A stretch of 64,000 bases of DNA from Rhodococcus yunnanensis NBRC 103083 (GCF_001895005.1 NZ_BCXH01000012.1:1-64000), one strand, 5' to 3'. Positions 53,093-62,973 are shown, counted from the stretch's first letter. Notes: a model not told the origin generated them from the sequence alone. Translations and numbers: made by a program.

Positions 53093-54565
53093 TCAGCCTT
53101 CCCCACCCAATCGGCCGGTGAGTCGCTCGTGCCTGATCTTGCTCGGCCCGTGCAGTCCGACGATCGAGACGGACTTGCCGTATTTGGCGTACTTGGTCGT
53201 CACGGCGTCGAGGGTAGCAACGGTCGACGCGTCCCAGACGTGTGCCTCGGACAGGTCGATGACGATGTTCTGTGGGTCTGTGGCGTACTCGAACCGATGG
53301 ATCAGATCGTTGCTCGAGGCGAAGAACAGCTCGCCGCGGACGCCGTACACCCTGGTATCGGCGTCGGGGTGCGCGATCTCGACGACCTCGGTGACGTGCG
53401 CGACGCGTCTGGCGAACAGAATCATCGCGACGACCACACCGACGACCACGCCGTAGGCGAGATTGTCGGTCAGTACTGTGACGGCGACCGTGGCCACCAT
53501 GACCGCGGTCTCGCTCAGAGGCATGCGGCGCAGCGTCTTCGGGGCGATCGAGTGCCAGTCGAACGTCGCGACACACACCATGATCATGACGGCTCCGAGC
53601 ACCGCCATCGGGATTCGCGCCACCACGTCGCCGAACACCACGACGAGCACGAGCAGAAATGCACCTGCGAGGAACGTCGAGATACGGGTGCGCGCACCCG
53701 AGATCTTGACGTTGATCATCGTCTGCCCGATCAGCGCGCAGCCGCCCATGCCGCCGAAGGCCCCGGTGACGATGTTCGCGACTCCGAGGCCTGCACCTTC
53801 CCGAGTCTTGCTCGACGGCGTGTCGGTGATGTCGTCGACGAGCGTGGCGGTGAGCAGCGATTCGAGCAGCCCGACGAGTGCCATGGCGAAAGCGAAGGGC
53901 GCGATGATCTTCAGCGTGTCGAGATTCACCGGAAGATCGGGCATGAACAGCGAGGGCAACGACGACGGCAGCTCGCCCTCGTCGCCGACATTCGGCACGT
54001 GCACGCCGAACACGACTGTCACGAGCGTGAGGGCGGCCACGGCGACGAGCGGTGCAGGGATCGCTGTCGTCAGCCGTGGCAACACCACCATGATCACGAT
54101 CGCGGCGACGGCGATCGGAAAGACGAGCCAGGAGACGTCGACGAAATACCGAAGTTGGGCGATGAAGATCAGGATCGCGAGTGCATTGACGAAGCCGACC
54201 ATCACGCTGCGCGGGATGAATCGCAGAAGCTTGACCGCCCCGAGCGCGGTGAGCGCGATCTGCATCACGCCACCGAGCAAGACCGTCGCAACGAGATAGT
54301 CGAGGCCGTATTGGGGAACGATCGGCGCGATGACGAGTGCAACGGATCCGGTTGCCGCCGAAATCATCGCGGTGCGGCCACCGACCAGTGCGATGGTGAC
54401 GGCCATCGTGAAGGCCGAGAACAATCCGACACCGGGGTCGACGCCGGCGATGATCGAGAACGAAATCGCTTCCGGGATGAGAGCGAGCGCGACGACGAGC
54501 CCGGCGAGCACCTCGGTTTTCAACAGTTTCGGTGACCGCAGCGCGGACAGGACGTCGGTAGGCAC
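53093..54565 (-). CDS. SulP family anion transporter with STAS domain
   Basis: The 490-residue protein has about 11-14 membrane helices with the SulP signatures (ALALIPEAISFSIIAGVDP, GAFGGMGGCALIGQTMIN). A C-terminal STAS domain contains IVIDLSEAHVWDASTVATLD. It could import sulfate, bicarbonate or a carboxylate; members with this N-terminus are often bicarbonate or sulfate carriers, so the substrate is open. The GTG start at 54565 follows a perfect palindrome and a -10-like TAGAGT, suggesting a leaderless or near-leaderless mRNA. Confidence 0.9.
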   Translation of the reverse strand: MPTDVLSALRSPKLLKTEVLAGLVVALALIPEAISFSIIAGVDPGVGLFSAFTMAVTIALVGGRTAMISAATGSVALVIAPIVPQYGLDYLVATVLLGGVMQIALTALGAVKLLRFIPRSVMVGFVNALAILIFIAQLRYFVDVSWLVFPIAVAAIVIMVVLPRLTTAIPAPLVAVAALTLVTVVFGVHVPNVGDEGELPSSLPSLFMPDLPVNLDTLKIIAPFAFAMALVGLLESLLTATLVDDITDTPSSKTREGAGLGVANIVTGAFGGMGGCALIGQTMINVKISGARTRISTFLAGAFLLVLVVVFGDVVARIPMAVLGAVMIMVCVATFDWHSIAPKTLRRMPLSETAVMVATVAVTVLTDNLAYGVVVGVVVAMILFARRVAHVTEVVEIAHPDADTRVYGVRGELFFASSNDLIHRFEYATDPQNIVIDLSEAHVWDASTVATLDAVTTKYAKYGKSVSIVGLHGPSKIRHERLTGRLGGEG

Positions 54566-54573
54566 GTGGCGCT

Positions 54574-54599
54574 ACTCTACCCTCACGTGAGGGTAGAGT
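54574..54599. promoter_or_regulatory. Perfect 26-bp palindrome, candidate MerR operator of sulP-merR
   Basis: The half-site ACTCTACCCTCAC (54574-54586) is followed by its exact reverse complement (54587-54599). On the minus strand the right end supplies TAGAGT as a -10, and TGCAGA lies 19 bp before it as a weak -35. A 19-bp spacer filled by a palindrome is the hallmark of MerR-controlled promoters. The -10 ends 8 nt before the sulP GTG. Confidence 0.7.
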
Positions 54600-54605
54600 C
54601 TGCAC

Positions 54606-55223
54606 TCATACCGACGAGGCAACCGTGCCTGCGCCGAGTGCCGCCAGTACTCCCGCGCTGATGCGGTCGAGCCAGTCGGTCACCCTGGGCCTGCGCAGCA
54701 GCTCGACAGCCCGCGAGGCCGCAAAGGAGAAGGCGCCCATGACAATTGCGGCGACGACGACTTCCACGACACCGAGCGCCATCGCTCCAGCGAACGTGAC
54801 CACCGTCAAGAACTGCGGTACGACGGCGAGGTAGAACAGGCCGACCTTGGGATTGAGAGCGCAGGAGAGCGCGCCCGCACCGAACGCCGATCGCATCGAC
54901 GCGGCCACCGGAGCCGCAGGCACTCCTCGCGTGGCACTCTTCTTTCGTGCCATGAACGCACGAACACCCAGGTACAACAGGTACAGGCCGCCGAGAATCT
55001 TGATGACACGGTATGCCGCCGCGGACTGTTCGACGATCGCGGCCAACCCGACGGCGACCAGCACGGCCCAGAACAGCCCGCCGATTGCGACGCCCATGGC
55101 AGCGGCGATACCAGGCTTCGATCCTCCGATGCTGTAGCGCAGCACCAGGAACGAATCAGGTCCCGGCAGTATCGCCAACAGAAAGCACACGCCGGCGAAG
55201 CTGAGCAGCAGGCTGAGAGTCAT
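54606..55223 (-). CDS. LysE/RhtB family amino-acid exporter
   Basis: The 205-residue membrane protein has six hydrophobic helices and the family signature LLAILPGPDSFLVLRYSIGG with GLYLLYLGVRAF and LNPKVGLFYLAVVPQF. It should export an amino acid or derivative by proton exchange. It ends just before the sulP operator and starts 9 nt after dapC, so it may be co-transcribed with dapC. Confidence 0.87.
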   Translation of the reverse strand: MTLSLLLSFAGVCFLLAILPGPDSFLVLRYSIGGSKPGIAAAMGVAIGGLFWAVLVAVGLAAIVEQSAAAYRVIKILGGLYLLYLGVRAFMARKKSATRGVPAAPVAASMRSAFGAGALSCALNPKVGLFYLAVVPQFLTVVTFAGAMALGVVEVVVAAIVMGAFSFAASRAVELLRRPRVTDWLDRISAGVLAALGAGTVASSV

Positions 55224-55232
55224 GCACGCACC

Positions 55233-56321
55233 TTAGACTGCGAGGCGCTCCGCGGCCGAATGGATTCTCTCGTCGGTCGCCGTCAAAGCAATCCGAACGT
55301 GCTGCGAACCGGACGGGCCGTAGAACTCACCCGGGGCGGCGAGGATTCCGCGTTCGGAGAGCCAGGTGATCGTGTCGCGGCACGGCTCACCTCGGGTTGC
55401 CCACAAGTACAGTCCCGCTTCGGAATGATCGACGGTGAAGCCTGCCTTCTCGACAGCGATCTTCAATTCGGTGCGTCGGGCACGGTAACGCTCGCGTTGA
55501 ACACGCTCGTGCTCGTCGTCCGACAGCGCCGCAGTCATCGCTGCCTGAATCGGCGTCGGCACGATCATGCCCGCATGCTTGCGCACCTCGAGCAGTTCCT
55601 TGACCAGAGCGGAGTCGCCGGTGACGAATCCGGCGCGGTAGCTCGCGAGATTCGAGGTCTTGGAAAGCGAGTGCACTGCAAGCAGATTCGTATGATCACC
55701 GTCACACACACGTGGATCGAGAATCGAGGTTGCTTCGGCTTCCCAGGTCAGGCCGAGGTAGCACTCGTCGGACACCACGATTGCGTCACGCTCACGGGCC
55801 CATGCGACGACCTTGCGCAGGTGGTCGACACCGAGCACCTTGCCTGTCGGGTTGGACGGAGAATTGACGAAGACGAGCGATGCACGTTCGGGGCCGAGCC
55901 GGTTGAGCCCGTCCGCGCGCGTGACACGCGTGCCCGCGAGCAGCGCACCGACCTCGTACGTGGGATACGCCAGTTCGGGGATCACGACCAGATCGCCCGC
56001 GCCAAGACCGAGCAGCGACGGCAACCAGGCGATCATTTCCTTGGTGCCGATGGCGGGAAGCACGGCGTCGGTGCCCACTCCGGTGACGCCGTACCGACGT
56101 TCGAGTGCCGCTACCGCCGCCTCACGCAGAGCCGGAGTGCCTATCGTCGTCGGATATCCGGGCTCGTCCGACACCGATGCCAGTGCGTCGCGGATGATCG
56201 GCGCGACCGGATCCACGGGTGTACCGACCGACAGGTCCACGATCCCGCCGGGATGGGCACGAGCTTTTTCCTTGGCGGCGGTGAGGGAGTCCCACGGAAA
56301 GTCGGGGAGTCCAGCTGCCAT
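55233..56321 (-). CDS. dapC: Succinyldiaminopimelate transaminase DapC
   Basis: The 362-residue fold-type I PLP aminotransferase has DLSVGTPVDPVAP, FVNSPSNPTGKV, VSDECYLGLTWE and the PLP Lys in HSLSKTSNLASYRAGF. It is the form found next to ferredoxin in mycobacteria (Rv1178) and is assigned to the DAP pathway. ATG at 56321 is used; TTG at 56336 gives five more residues and has a better ribosome-site spacing. It follows fdxC closely. Confidence 0.87.
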   Translation of the reverse strand: MAAGLPDFPWDSLTAAKEKARAHPGGIVDLSVGTPVDPVAPIIRDALASVSDEPGYPTTIGTPALREAAVAALERRYGVTGVGTDAVLPAIGTKEMIAWLPSLLGLGAGDLVVIPELAYPTYEVGALLAGTRVTRADGLNRLGPERASLVFVNSPSNPTGKVLGVDHLRKVVAWARERDAIVVSDECYLGLTWEAEATSILDPRVCDGDHTNLLAVHSLSKTSNLASYRAGFVTGDSALVKELLEVRKHAGMIVPTPIQAAMTAALSDDEHERVQRERYRARRTELKIAVEKAGFTVDHSEAGLYLWATRGEPCRDTITWLSERGILAAPGEFYGPSGSQHVRIALTATDERIHSAAERLAV

Positions 56322-56338
56322 CGACAATCGGGCCAAGG

Positions 56339-56662
56339 TCAGTGCTCACCCATCGGAGGCAGCGCTTTGATGAAGGGAGGGTCGTAGTCGGTCTTGCCGA
56401 GCTTCGCGGCGCCACCGGGTGAGCCGAGGTCGTCGAAGAAATCGACGTTCGCGCTCACGTATCCGCTCCACTGATCCGGAACGTCGTCCTCGTAGAAGAT
56501 CGCTTCGACAGGGCAGACCGGTTCGCACGCACCGCAGTCGACGCACTCGTCAGGGTGGATGTACAGCATTCGACCACCCTCGTAGATGCAGTCCACCGGG
56601 CATTCTTCTATGCACGCCTTGTCGAGCACATCCACGCACGGTTCCGCAATCGTGTAGGGCAC
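56339..56662 (-). CDS. fdxC: 7Fe ferredoxin FdxC
   Basis: The 107-residue ferredoxin has Cys at 9, 17, 21 and 25 (one cluster set with a 3Fe-4S pattern) and [12 protein letters not shown] with Cys at 40, 43, 46 and 50 for the 4Fe-4S cluster. The C-terminal extension is typical of actinobacterial 7Fe/8Fe ferredoxins. GTG at 56662 follows GGGAGAG. It transfers electrons at low potential; partners are not evident from context. Confidence 0.93.
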   Translation of the reverse strand: MPYTIAEPCVDVLDKACIEECPVDCIYEGGRMLYIHPDECVDCGACEPVCPVEAIFYEDDVPDQWSGYVSANVDFFDDLGSPGGAAKLGKTDYDPPFIKALPPMGEH

Positions 56663-56729
56663 TGCTGCTCTCCCTCCCTTTTTCGACAATCGACGCCGAA
56701 GCATTGGTTCCGCCTCGGGCGCCCTGAGC

Positions 56730-56760
56730 ATCCTAGTATCGCGTCGAAGAATTCCGACAA
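56730..56760 (-). promoter_or_regulatory. Putative fdxC promoter
   Basis: On the minus strand TTGTCG (56760-56755) and TAGGAT (56735-56730) form -35 and -10 elements with a 19-bp spacer, 68 nt before the fdxC start. The spacer is longer than ideal, so the assignment is tentative. Confidence 0.35.
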
Positions 56761-56807
56761 TCAGCGCAGGGTGTCCTCACTTGCGCGAACTCGACCAGTC
56801 ATTCGGG

Positions 56808-57584
56808 TTACTCCGACACAGCAGAGCCTACGTGTCGCACAGGCCTCGCGTTGTCCGCGACCCATCGTCGACCCTGTTCGGCAGCGCGCGACAAGGCGCC
56901 GCGCTCTCCGAAGTAGCTTGCGATGCCGCCGACGAGGGGTACCGCCGCGAGCACCCGGTAGACACCCCGGCTGTGCGGACGTTTCGCCAGCTCGCCGGAC
57001 AACTCGCGCAGTACCGTCGCGACATCCCACATGGCGTGGAGCAGCGCGAAGGGTCCGCAATCACGACGACTCGTCGGCTTCTCCTCAGGTTCTGGCTCGG
57101 GTTCTGGCTCGGGTTCTGGCTCGGGTTCGGAGAGATCGATCTCACGGTTGCACAGCACCGACGCGAGGAGTCGGACGTGGTCGCCTCGCCCGGTCACGCC
57201 ACTCTCGCGTGCCACGGCGACCAACACCATCGACTGGTTGGCGAACCCGAGCAGATCCTGCAGCGGAAGCCGATTGACCAACACTCCGAAAACGCCGGGA
57301 AAGGCGACTGCGACGGTGTTCAGTGCTCCGATCCGGGCCACCCACCATTCCGAGCGCGCGGCGGCGTTGAGCTTCTGCCATGCCTCCGTACCGGGGAAAT
57401 CGGTGGCGTTCAACGCCGCAGCGAGCGCGTCGAGCACCTTGTCCACGGCCGTATCGGTCTCGGTGGGCCGCCGAAACGTCCGTTTCTTCAGACCGACCGG
57501 ATCCCGCTCGGACAGTACGTCGAGGACAGGATCGATGATGGCGACGGCCCGGTCGAGAGCCGTCGCCACGGTGCGATCGTCCAT
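56808..57584 (-). CDS. Hypothetical protein with Glu-Pro repeat linker, downstream of fbiC
   Basis: The 258-residue protein is not recognised. Its N-terminal about 150 residues look helical (TAVDKVLDALAAALNATDFP, ALNTVAVAFPGVFGVLVNRL), then a run of about nine Glu-Pro pairs (about 155-172) acts as a rigid linker to a C-terminal part with a hydrophobic segment VYRVLAAVPLVGGIASYFG. The run suggests a spacer between two domains. It starts 2 nt after the fbiC stop, so it is almost certainly co-transcribed and possibly linked to F420 metabolism. Confidence 0.6.
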   Translation of the reverse strand: MDDRTVATALDRAVAIIDPVLDVLSERDPVGLKKRTFRRPTETDTAVDKVLDALAAALNATDFPGTEAWQKLNAAARSEWWVARIGALNTVAVAFPGVFGVLVNRLPLQDLLGFANQSMVLVAVARESGVTGRGDHVRLLASVLCNREIDLSEPEPEPEPEPEPEPEEKPTSRRDCGPFALLHAMWDVATVLRELSGELAKRPHSRGVYRVLAAVPLVGGIASYFGERGALSRAAEQGRRWVADNARPVRHVGSAVSE

Positions 57585-57586
57585 GC

Positions 57587-60187
57587 TCAGACGAGCCCGA
57601 GTGCCGGCGCCCGCCGGAGTGGTGGAGCCTGCGTGGACTGATCACTCTCGACAAGCCCGTAGGTGGTGGTGCGTTCGCGGGCGGGGCGGCCGATACCGTT
57701 CGCGATCTCGTGGAGTTCGGCGACGGTCTTCTCCGACCCGTTCTGACTGCCTGCCATCCGCGAGATGGTCTCCTCCATCAGGGTGCCGCCGAGGTCGTTC
57801 GCGCCGCCGTTCAGCATCGCCTGCGTGCCGGTGATACCGAGCTTGACCCACGAGGTCTGGATGCTGTCGATCCGGCCGTGCAACATGATGCGCGCCAACG
57901 CGTGCACCGCACGGTTGTCCCGATTCGTCGGACCGGGACGCGAGGCCCCCGCCAAGTACAGCGGCGAGGACTGATGCACGAACGGCAACGGCACGAACTC
58001 GGTGAACCCACCGGTCTTGTCCTGAATCTTCTTGAGCACGTTCATGTGCCCGACCCAGTGCGACGGATTGTCGACGTGGCCGTACATCATCGTCGAGCTC
58101 GATCGGAGCCCTACCTCGTGCGCGGTGGTGACCACTTCGATCCACTCGGCGGCGGGCAACTTGCCCTTCGTCAGCACCCACCGGACCTCGTCGTCGAGGA
58201 TCTCCGCTGCGGTGCCGGGGATGGTGTCCAGACCCGCGGCCCGCAGTTCGGTGAGCCAATCCCTGATGGACTGCCCACCGCGAGAGGCCCCGTTGACGAT
58301 CTCCATCGGCGAGAACGCGTGCACGTGCATCGACGGCACACGCTCCTTCACCGCGCGCACCAGATCCGCGTAACCGGTGACAGGCAGCTCGGGATCGATA
58401 CCGCCCTGCATGCACACCTCCGACGCACCGGACACGTGCGCTTCCCATGCCCGGTCGGCGACCTCGGCTGTGGAGAGCGTGAACGCATCCGCATCACCCT
58501 TGCGCTGCGCGAACGCACAGAAACGGCACCCGGTGTAGCAGATATTGGTGAAGTTGATGTTCCGGTTCACCACATAGGTGACGGTGTCGCCGTTGACCTG
58601 CTTACGCAGATCGTCCGCCAACGCGGCCACCGCGTCCATACCCGGACCCTCGGCCGTCGCAAGTGCCAGATACTGCTCGTCGGACAGACCTGCCGGATCC
58701 TTCTCCGCTGCCTTCAGCGCCGCCACCAGGTCCCGATCGACGCGTTCGAGACCGGCCAGATCACGAACCTGCTCACGAATCGATTCCCAGTCACCGAACG
58801 CATTCGCCAGATCGCTTCGCGTTTCGGTGTTGCGGCCCTCGGTGTCGATCTCGGTGTTCAGATCCACCCGGCCCGACGACACCCACTCCTCGTCCGGCTC
58901 CTGCCACGGCAGACCCACCGGCAGCACGTCCTCGCGCGCCATGCCGGTCTCCGGATCCGCCAACGCCTTCACGTGCGCCGAGATCCGCGGATCGATCCAC
59001 GGCGCGCCGGCAAGGATGTACTGCGGCTGTGCCGCCGTGCGCTCCACCAACCGGTAGCCCGCGGCCGCGCTGAGCTCGGCCAGGGTGTCCAGGTTCGGCC
59101 ACGGACGCTCCGGATTGACGTGATCCGGTGTCAGAGGCGAGACGCCACCCCAGTCGTCGACACCGGCGCCGAGCAGCGCGGCGGTCTCCTCTGCTTCGAC
59201 CAGATTCGGAGGAGCTTGAATCCGCATCGCGGGCCCGACAAGAATGCGGGTGACGGCGATCGTCGCCAGGAATTCCTCCATGCCTGCGTTCGGCGCACTG
59301 CGCATCGCAGTGTCCTCCTTGGCGAGGAAGTTCTGCACGATGATCTCCTGGACGTGCCCGAACGCCTTGTGCACCTTGCGGATCGCCATGATCGATTCGG
59401 CTCGATCACGGATCGTCTCACCGATCCCGACGAGCACGCCGGTGGTGAACGGAATGTTCAGCCGCCCGGCATCGGTCAGCGTGCGCAGCCGAACCTCCGG
59501 ATCCTTGTCCGGGCTGCCGTAGTGCGCCTGGCCCTTCTCCTCGAACAGCCGGCGTGAGGTGGTCTCGAGCATCATGCCCATCGACGGCGCCACGGGCTTG
59601 AGTCGCGAGAGTTCCTGCCAGGACATCACGCCCGGATTCAGATGCGGCAGCAGCCCGGTCTCCTCGAGCACCCGGATGCTCATCGCCCGCACGTAGTCCA
59701 GCGTCGAGTCGTAGCCGCGCGAGTCGAGCCATTCCTTGGCCTCGGGCCACCGCTCCTCCGGTCGGTCACCGAGAGTGAACAAGGCTTCCTTGCACCCGAG
59801 TTCGGCGCCCTTGCGCGCGACCTCGATGATCTCGTCCGGATCCATGAACAAACCATGGCCCTCGGCTTTGAGCTTGCCCGGCACCGTCACGAACGTGCAG
59901 TAATGACATTTGTCCCGGCACAACCGGGTGATCGGAATGAACACCTTGCGCGAATAACTGACCGTCTTCGGCCGCCCGGCCTCGAGCAAACCCGCGTCAC
60001 GCACGCGGGACGCCGACGACATCAGATCAACCAAGTCGTCGCCACGTGCGTGGAGCAGCACGGTGGCTTCGTCGACATTGAGACTGACACCGTCACGCGC
60101 ACGACGCAGCACACGACGCATGGCAGAAGCAGCGGGAGCTTTTTCGGATCGACGGACAGGTGCAGCGGGATCAGGCAGCATGGTCAC
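57587..60187 (-). CDS. fbiC: FO synthase FbiC
   Basis: The roughly 866-residue fusion of the CofG and CofH radical-SAM enzymes makes the deazaflavin FO from tyrosine and a flavin-pathway intermediate, the core of coenzyme F420. The N-half has CRDKCHYC and the C-half CYTGCRFC as 4Fe-4S motifs, each in a TIM barrel. GTG at 60187 gives a length close to mycobacterial FbiC, and GGAGG lies upstream; an ATG at 60256 is open in frame but would overlap the divergent membrane gene start. Confidence 0.94.
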   Translation of the reverse strand: MTMLPDPAAPVRRSEKAPAASAMRRVLRRARDGVSLNVDEATVLLHARGDDLVDLMSSASRVRDAGLLEAGRPKTVSYSRKVFIPITRLCRDKCHYCTFVTVPGKLKAEGHGLFMDPDEIIEVARKGAELGCKEALFTLGDRPEERWPEAKEWLDSRGYDSTLDYVRAMSIRVLEETGLLPHLNPGVMSWQELSRLKPVAPSMGMMLETTSRRLFEEKGQAHYGSPDKDPEVRLRTLTDAGRLNIPFTTGVLVGIGETIRDRAESIMAIRKVHKAFGHVQEIIVQNFLAKEDTAMRSAPNAGMEEFLATIAVTRILVGPAMRIQAPPNLVEAEETAALLGAGVDDWGGVSPLTPDHVNPERPWPNLDTLAELSAAAGYRLVERTAAQPQYILAGAPWIDPRISAHVKALADPETGMAREDVLPVGLPWQEPDEEWVSSGRVDLNTEIDTEGRNTETRSDLANAFGDWESIREQVRDLAGLERVDRDLVAALKAAEKDPAGLSDEQYLALATAEGPGMDAVAALADDLRKQVNGDTVTYVVNRNINFTNICYTGCRFCAFAQRKGDADAFTLSTAEVADRAWEAHVSGASEVCMQGGIDPELPVTGYADLVRAVKERVPSMHVHAFSPMEIVNGASRGGQSIRDWLTELRAAGLDTIPGTAAEILDDEVRWVLTKGKLPAAEWIEVVTTAHEVGLRSSSTMMYGHVDNPSHWVGHMNVLKKIQDKTGGFTEFVPLPFVHQSSPLYLAGASRPGPTNRDNRAVHALARIMLHGRIDSIQTSWVKLGITGTQAMLNGGANDLGGTLMEETISRMAGSQNGSEKTVAELHEIANGIGRPARERTTTYGLVESDQSTQAPPLRRAPALGLV

Positions 60188-60254
60188 CAGTCGATCATGC
60201 TCCTCCGACACGAGTGCGTGCCACCGGGAGGTCGGTACCACTAGGTTTGTAGCC

Positions 60255-60743
60255 ATGATCACGATGACGGACCCAGCGTGGCGTCCGAGTTCCCGTGCAC
60301 CTCGGCTGTGGGCCATCAACGCGGCCCTCGTCTGGATTCCGCTGTTCATCGCGCAAATTGTCTGGGCAGTCCTCGACGGCCGGTGGACCACATGGCCGCA
60401 CACCGTGGTGTTCGCCGCGTCGGTGGTGCTCGCGGCGCTGCACATCATCGTCGTGCCGCTGTGGCGATACCGGGTGCACCGCTGGGAGATCAGCGATACC
60501 GCCGTCTACACGTTGACGGGCTGGTTCGACCAGGAGCGACGCATCGCGCCGATCTCGCGGATACAGACGGTCGACACCGAGCGCGGCCCGATCGACCGTC
60601 TGCTCGGATTGGCGACGGTCACGGTGACCACGGCCTCGTCCGCTGGAGCGGTGAAGATCACCGCATTGGACAAGGACGTGGCGGACAAGACGGTGGCGCA
60701 GCTGACCGAGATCGCCGGACGGACGCAGGGCGATGCAACATGA
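60255..60743 (+). CDS. bPH-domain membrane protein, YdbS-like
   Basis: The 162-residue protein has two membrane helices (about 23-43 and 50-72) followed by one bacterial PH domain with [20 protein letters not shown] and [20 protein letters not shown]. Such proteins work in pairs with a larger multi-PH protein. ATG at 60264 is an alternative start. It is divergent from fbiC and overlaps the following gene by 4 nt. Confidence 0.8.
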   Translation: MITMTDPAWRPSSRAPRLWAINAALVWIPLFIAQIVWAVLDGRWTTWPHTVVFAASVVLAALHIIVVPLWRYRVHRWEISDTAVYTLTGWFDQERRIAPISRIQTVDTERGPIDRLLGLATVTVTTASSAGAVKITALDKDVADKTVAQLTEIAGRTQGDAT

Positions 60744-62290
60744 TCGAGAACAGCGACGTGACCGAGAACAGCGCTGTGACCGAGAACAGCGCCGTGGCGG
60801 TCGAGACCAAGCTGCTCGTCGAAGAGGAACAGCAGCCGTGGTTGCGCCTGGACAAGCGGATGCTCCTCGTCCATCCGGTCAACGAGGCCGTCAAGGTCCT
60901 TCCGGTATTGCTCGTGTCGTTCATCGTGGGAAGCCAGTCCGGTAATCACTTCTGGGGTCTGATCGTTCTCGCGATCGTGGTCGTGTTCGCGGTTCTGCGG
61001 TGGTTCACCACGAGCTACCGGATCGGTCCGGTGCACGTACAACTTCGAACGGGTGTCTTCCAGAAGAAGCTGCTCTCGGTGCCCCGCAGCCGCATTCGAT
61101 CCGTCGACATCGAAGCCGGCGTCCTGCACCGGGTTCTCGGTCTGTCGATTCTGCGTATCGGGACGGGTCAGCAAGCGGGCAAGGGTGAGAAGTTCGAGCT
61201 CAACGCGCTGGACGCTTCGATCGTGCCGCACCTGCGGGAGGAACTCCTGCAGCGAGTCACCCGGAGCGCCGCCGAACCGGGCACGCCGCCGCCCGACGAG
61301 ATCGAGATCGCGCACTGGCAGGCGTCGTGGGTGAAGTACGCGCCGTTCTCGTTCACGGGAGTGGTGACCATCGCAGCCGCCGTCGGCGTGCTCTTCCAGT
61401 ACGGTCTCGGCCAGCGTCTCGCCGAGTCGTCCGTGGTCACCGACAGCATCGACTCCGCCGAGCGATTCGGACTCGTCGTCGTCATCGTCGTCGGACTGGT
61501 GATACTGCTGATCGTGGCGAGCGTGTTCGCCTGCGCTCGCTACCTGATCGCGTACGGCAACCTCACTGTCACCGACGACGGAACCAGGCTGCACGTGGCC
61601 CACGGCCTTCTGCGGACCCGGTCGACGACGCTCGATCGCAAGCGGCTTCGCGGCACGTCGCTGTCCGAGCCGTTGCTTCTGCGCAGCGCGCGAGGCGCCA
61701 GGCTCGACGCCATCATGACCGGCGTCAGCGCCGAGAAGAAGGAATCGTCGATGCTTCTCCCGCAGGCACCCGCGGACGAGGCCAGGCGGATGATGACCGT
61801 CGTTCTCGGCGACGCCGGCTTGCATGCGGACGCGCAGAAGCCGTTGGGATCGCACGGACCGGTTGCACGGCGTCGGCGATACACCAGAGCCGTCGTGCCG
61901 GTTCTGCTCGCGGCCGTTGCACTCGCGATCGCGGAGGCGTTCGGCGCCCCGATCCCGCCGCTCGCCTGGGTGGCCGCGGCGATCCTGCTGGCAGGGGCGG
62001 TCTTCGTCGCATGGGATCGAAACCGGGGACTCGGTCACGCTGTACTGCCGGGCTGGTTGATCACGCGGCACGGTTCGCTCGATCGCAAACGCCACAGCCT
62101 CGAAGCTGCCGGCATCATCGGATGGACCGTCCGCCAGACGTTCTTCCAACGTCGAGCAGGGGTCGCGACGATCGTCGCGGCGACGCCTGCGGGCGTCGGC
62201 CACTACGAGGTCATCGACATTCCGATCGAACAGGCCTGGGCGCTCGTCGAGGCGGTGACGCCGGGAGCAGGCGACAAGTGGTCGTCGTAA
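60740..62290 (+). CDS. Large bPH-domain membrane protein, YdbT-like
   Basis: The 516-residue protein has several pairs of membrane helices alternating with PH domains (SYRIGPVHVQLRTGVFQKKL, LTVTDDGTRLHVAHGLLRTR, GWLITRHGSLDRKRHSLEAA). It is the usual partner of the smaller YdbS-like protein. Function is unknown; a structural or lipid-related role is proposed for some relatives. Its N-terminus has three imperfect six-residue units (ENSDVT, ENSAVT, ENSAVA). It is coupled by an ATGA overlap. Confidence 0.8.
   Translation: MIENSDVTENSAVTENSAVAVETKLLVEEEQQPWLRLDKRMLLVHPVNEAVKVLPVLLVSFIVGSQSGNHFWGLIVLAIVVVFAVLRWFTTSYRIGPVHVQLRTGVFQKKLLSVPRSRIRSVDIEAGVLHRVLGLSILRIGTGQQAGKGEKFELNALDASIVPHLREELLQRVTRSAAEPGTPPPDEIEIAHWQASWVKYAPFSFTGVVTIAAAVGVLFQYGLGQRLAESSVVTDSIDSAERFGLVVVIVVGLVILLIVASVFACARYLIAYGNLTVTDDGTRLHVAHGLLRTRSTTLDRKRLRGTSLSEPLLLRSARGARLDAIMTGVSAEKKESSMLLPQAPADEARRMMTVVLGDAGLHADAQKPLGSHGPVARRRRYTRAVVPVLLAAVALAIAEAFGAPIPPLAWVAAAILLAGAVFVAWDRNRGLGHAVLPGWLITRHGSLDRKRHSLEAAGIIGWTVRQTFFQRRAGVATIVAATPAGVGHYEVIDIPIEQAWALVEAVTPGAGDKWSS
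60746..60799. repeat. 18-bp in-frame repeat, three copies
   Basis: GAGAACAGCG starts at 60746, 60764 and 60782, an 18-bp period at the very 5' end of the YdbT-like gene. The units encode six residues each, so copy-number changes keep the frame. Confidence 0.8.
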
Positions 62291-62973
62291 GAGACATTCA
62301 CCGACTCGACTCGGCCGTTGCGTCGTGTCGGGCATGTCCTCGGCTGGTGCGCTGGCGCGAGAAGGTCGCAGCCGAGAAGAAGCCGCAGTTCGAGGAGCAG
62401 ACCTATTGGGGCAAGGCCGTTCCCGGGTTCGGACCGGCTGACGCACCGATGCTGATCGTCGGTCTCGCCCCGGCGGCGCACGGCGCCAATCGGACCGGTC
62501 GGATGTTCACCGGTGATCGCAGCGGAGACGTACTCTTCGCTGCCCTCCATGCCGTCGGGCTCGCGAGCCAGCCGACCGCGACGCACATCGATGACGGCCT
62601 CACGCTCCGCGGCGTCCGCATCACCGCACCCGTCCACTGCGCTCCCCCGGACAACACACCGACGATCACCGAACGAGACCACTGCCGGAAGTGGCTCGAC
62701 ATCGAACTCGGGTTGTTGAAGCCGACTCTGCGTTCCGTCGTCGTACTCGGTGGTTTCGGGTGGCAGTCACTGCTGCCGGTACTGGCGAGCAACGGCTGGG
62801 CGGTACCGCGTCCGCGCCCGAAGTTCGGCCACGGTACCCGAGTGGACATGGGCACCATCCGATTGTTCGGCTGCTTTCACGTCAGCCAGCGGAACACCTT
62901 CACCGGGCGGTTGACTCCGACGATGGTCGAGGATGTGCTGCGGGCTGCTGGGTCCCATGCGGGACTGCTGTGA
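62278..62973 (+). CDS. Uracil-DNA glycosylase, family 5 (UdgB-like)
   Basis: The 231-residue Fe-S enzyme removes uracil and other deaminated bases from DNA. It has ASCRACPRLVRWREKV with two cluster Cys, GLAPAAHGANRTGRMFTGDR with the catalytic loop typical of UdgB, APVHCAPPDNTP and CFHVSQRNTFTGRL. The GTG start at 62278 overlaps the end of the YdbT-like gene by 13 nt. Its 3' end overlaps the convergent membrane gene by 74 nt. Confidence 0.88.
   Translation: MVVVRDIHRLDSAVASCRACPRLVRWREKVAAEKKPQFEEQTYWGKAVPGFGPADAPMLIVGLAPAAHGANRTGRMFTGDRSGDVLFAALHAVGLASQPTATHIDDGLTLRGVRITAPVHCAPPDNTPTITERDHCRKWLDIELGLLKPTLRSVVVLGGFGWQSLLPVLASNGWAVPRPRPKFGHGTRVDMGTIRLFGCFHVSQRNTFTGRLTPTMVEDVLRAAGSHAGLL

Noticed and set aside
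53064..54605. 513-codon minus-strand frame overlapping sulP
   Set aside because: Arg/His-rich shadow of the SulP gene in a second frame.
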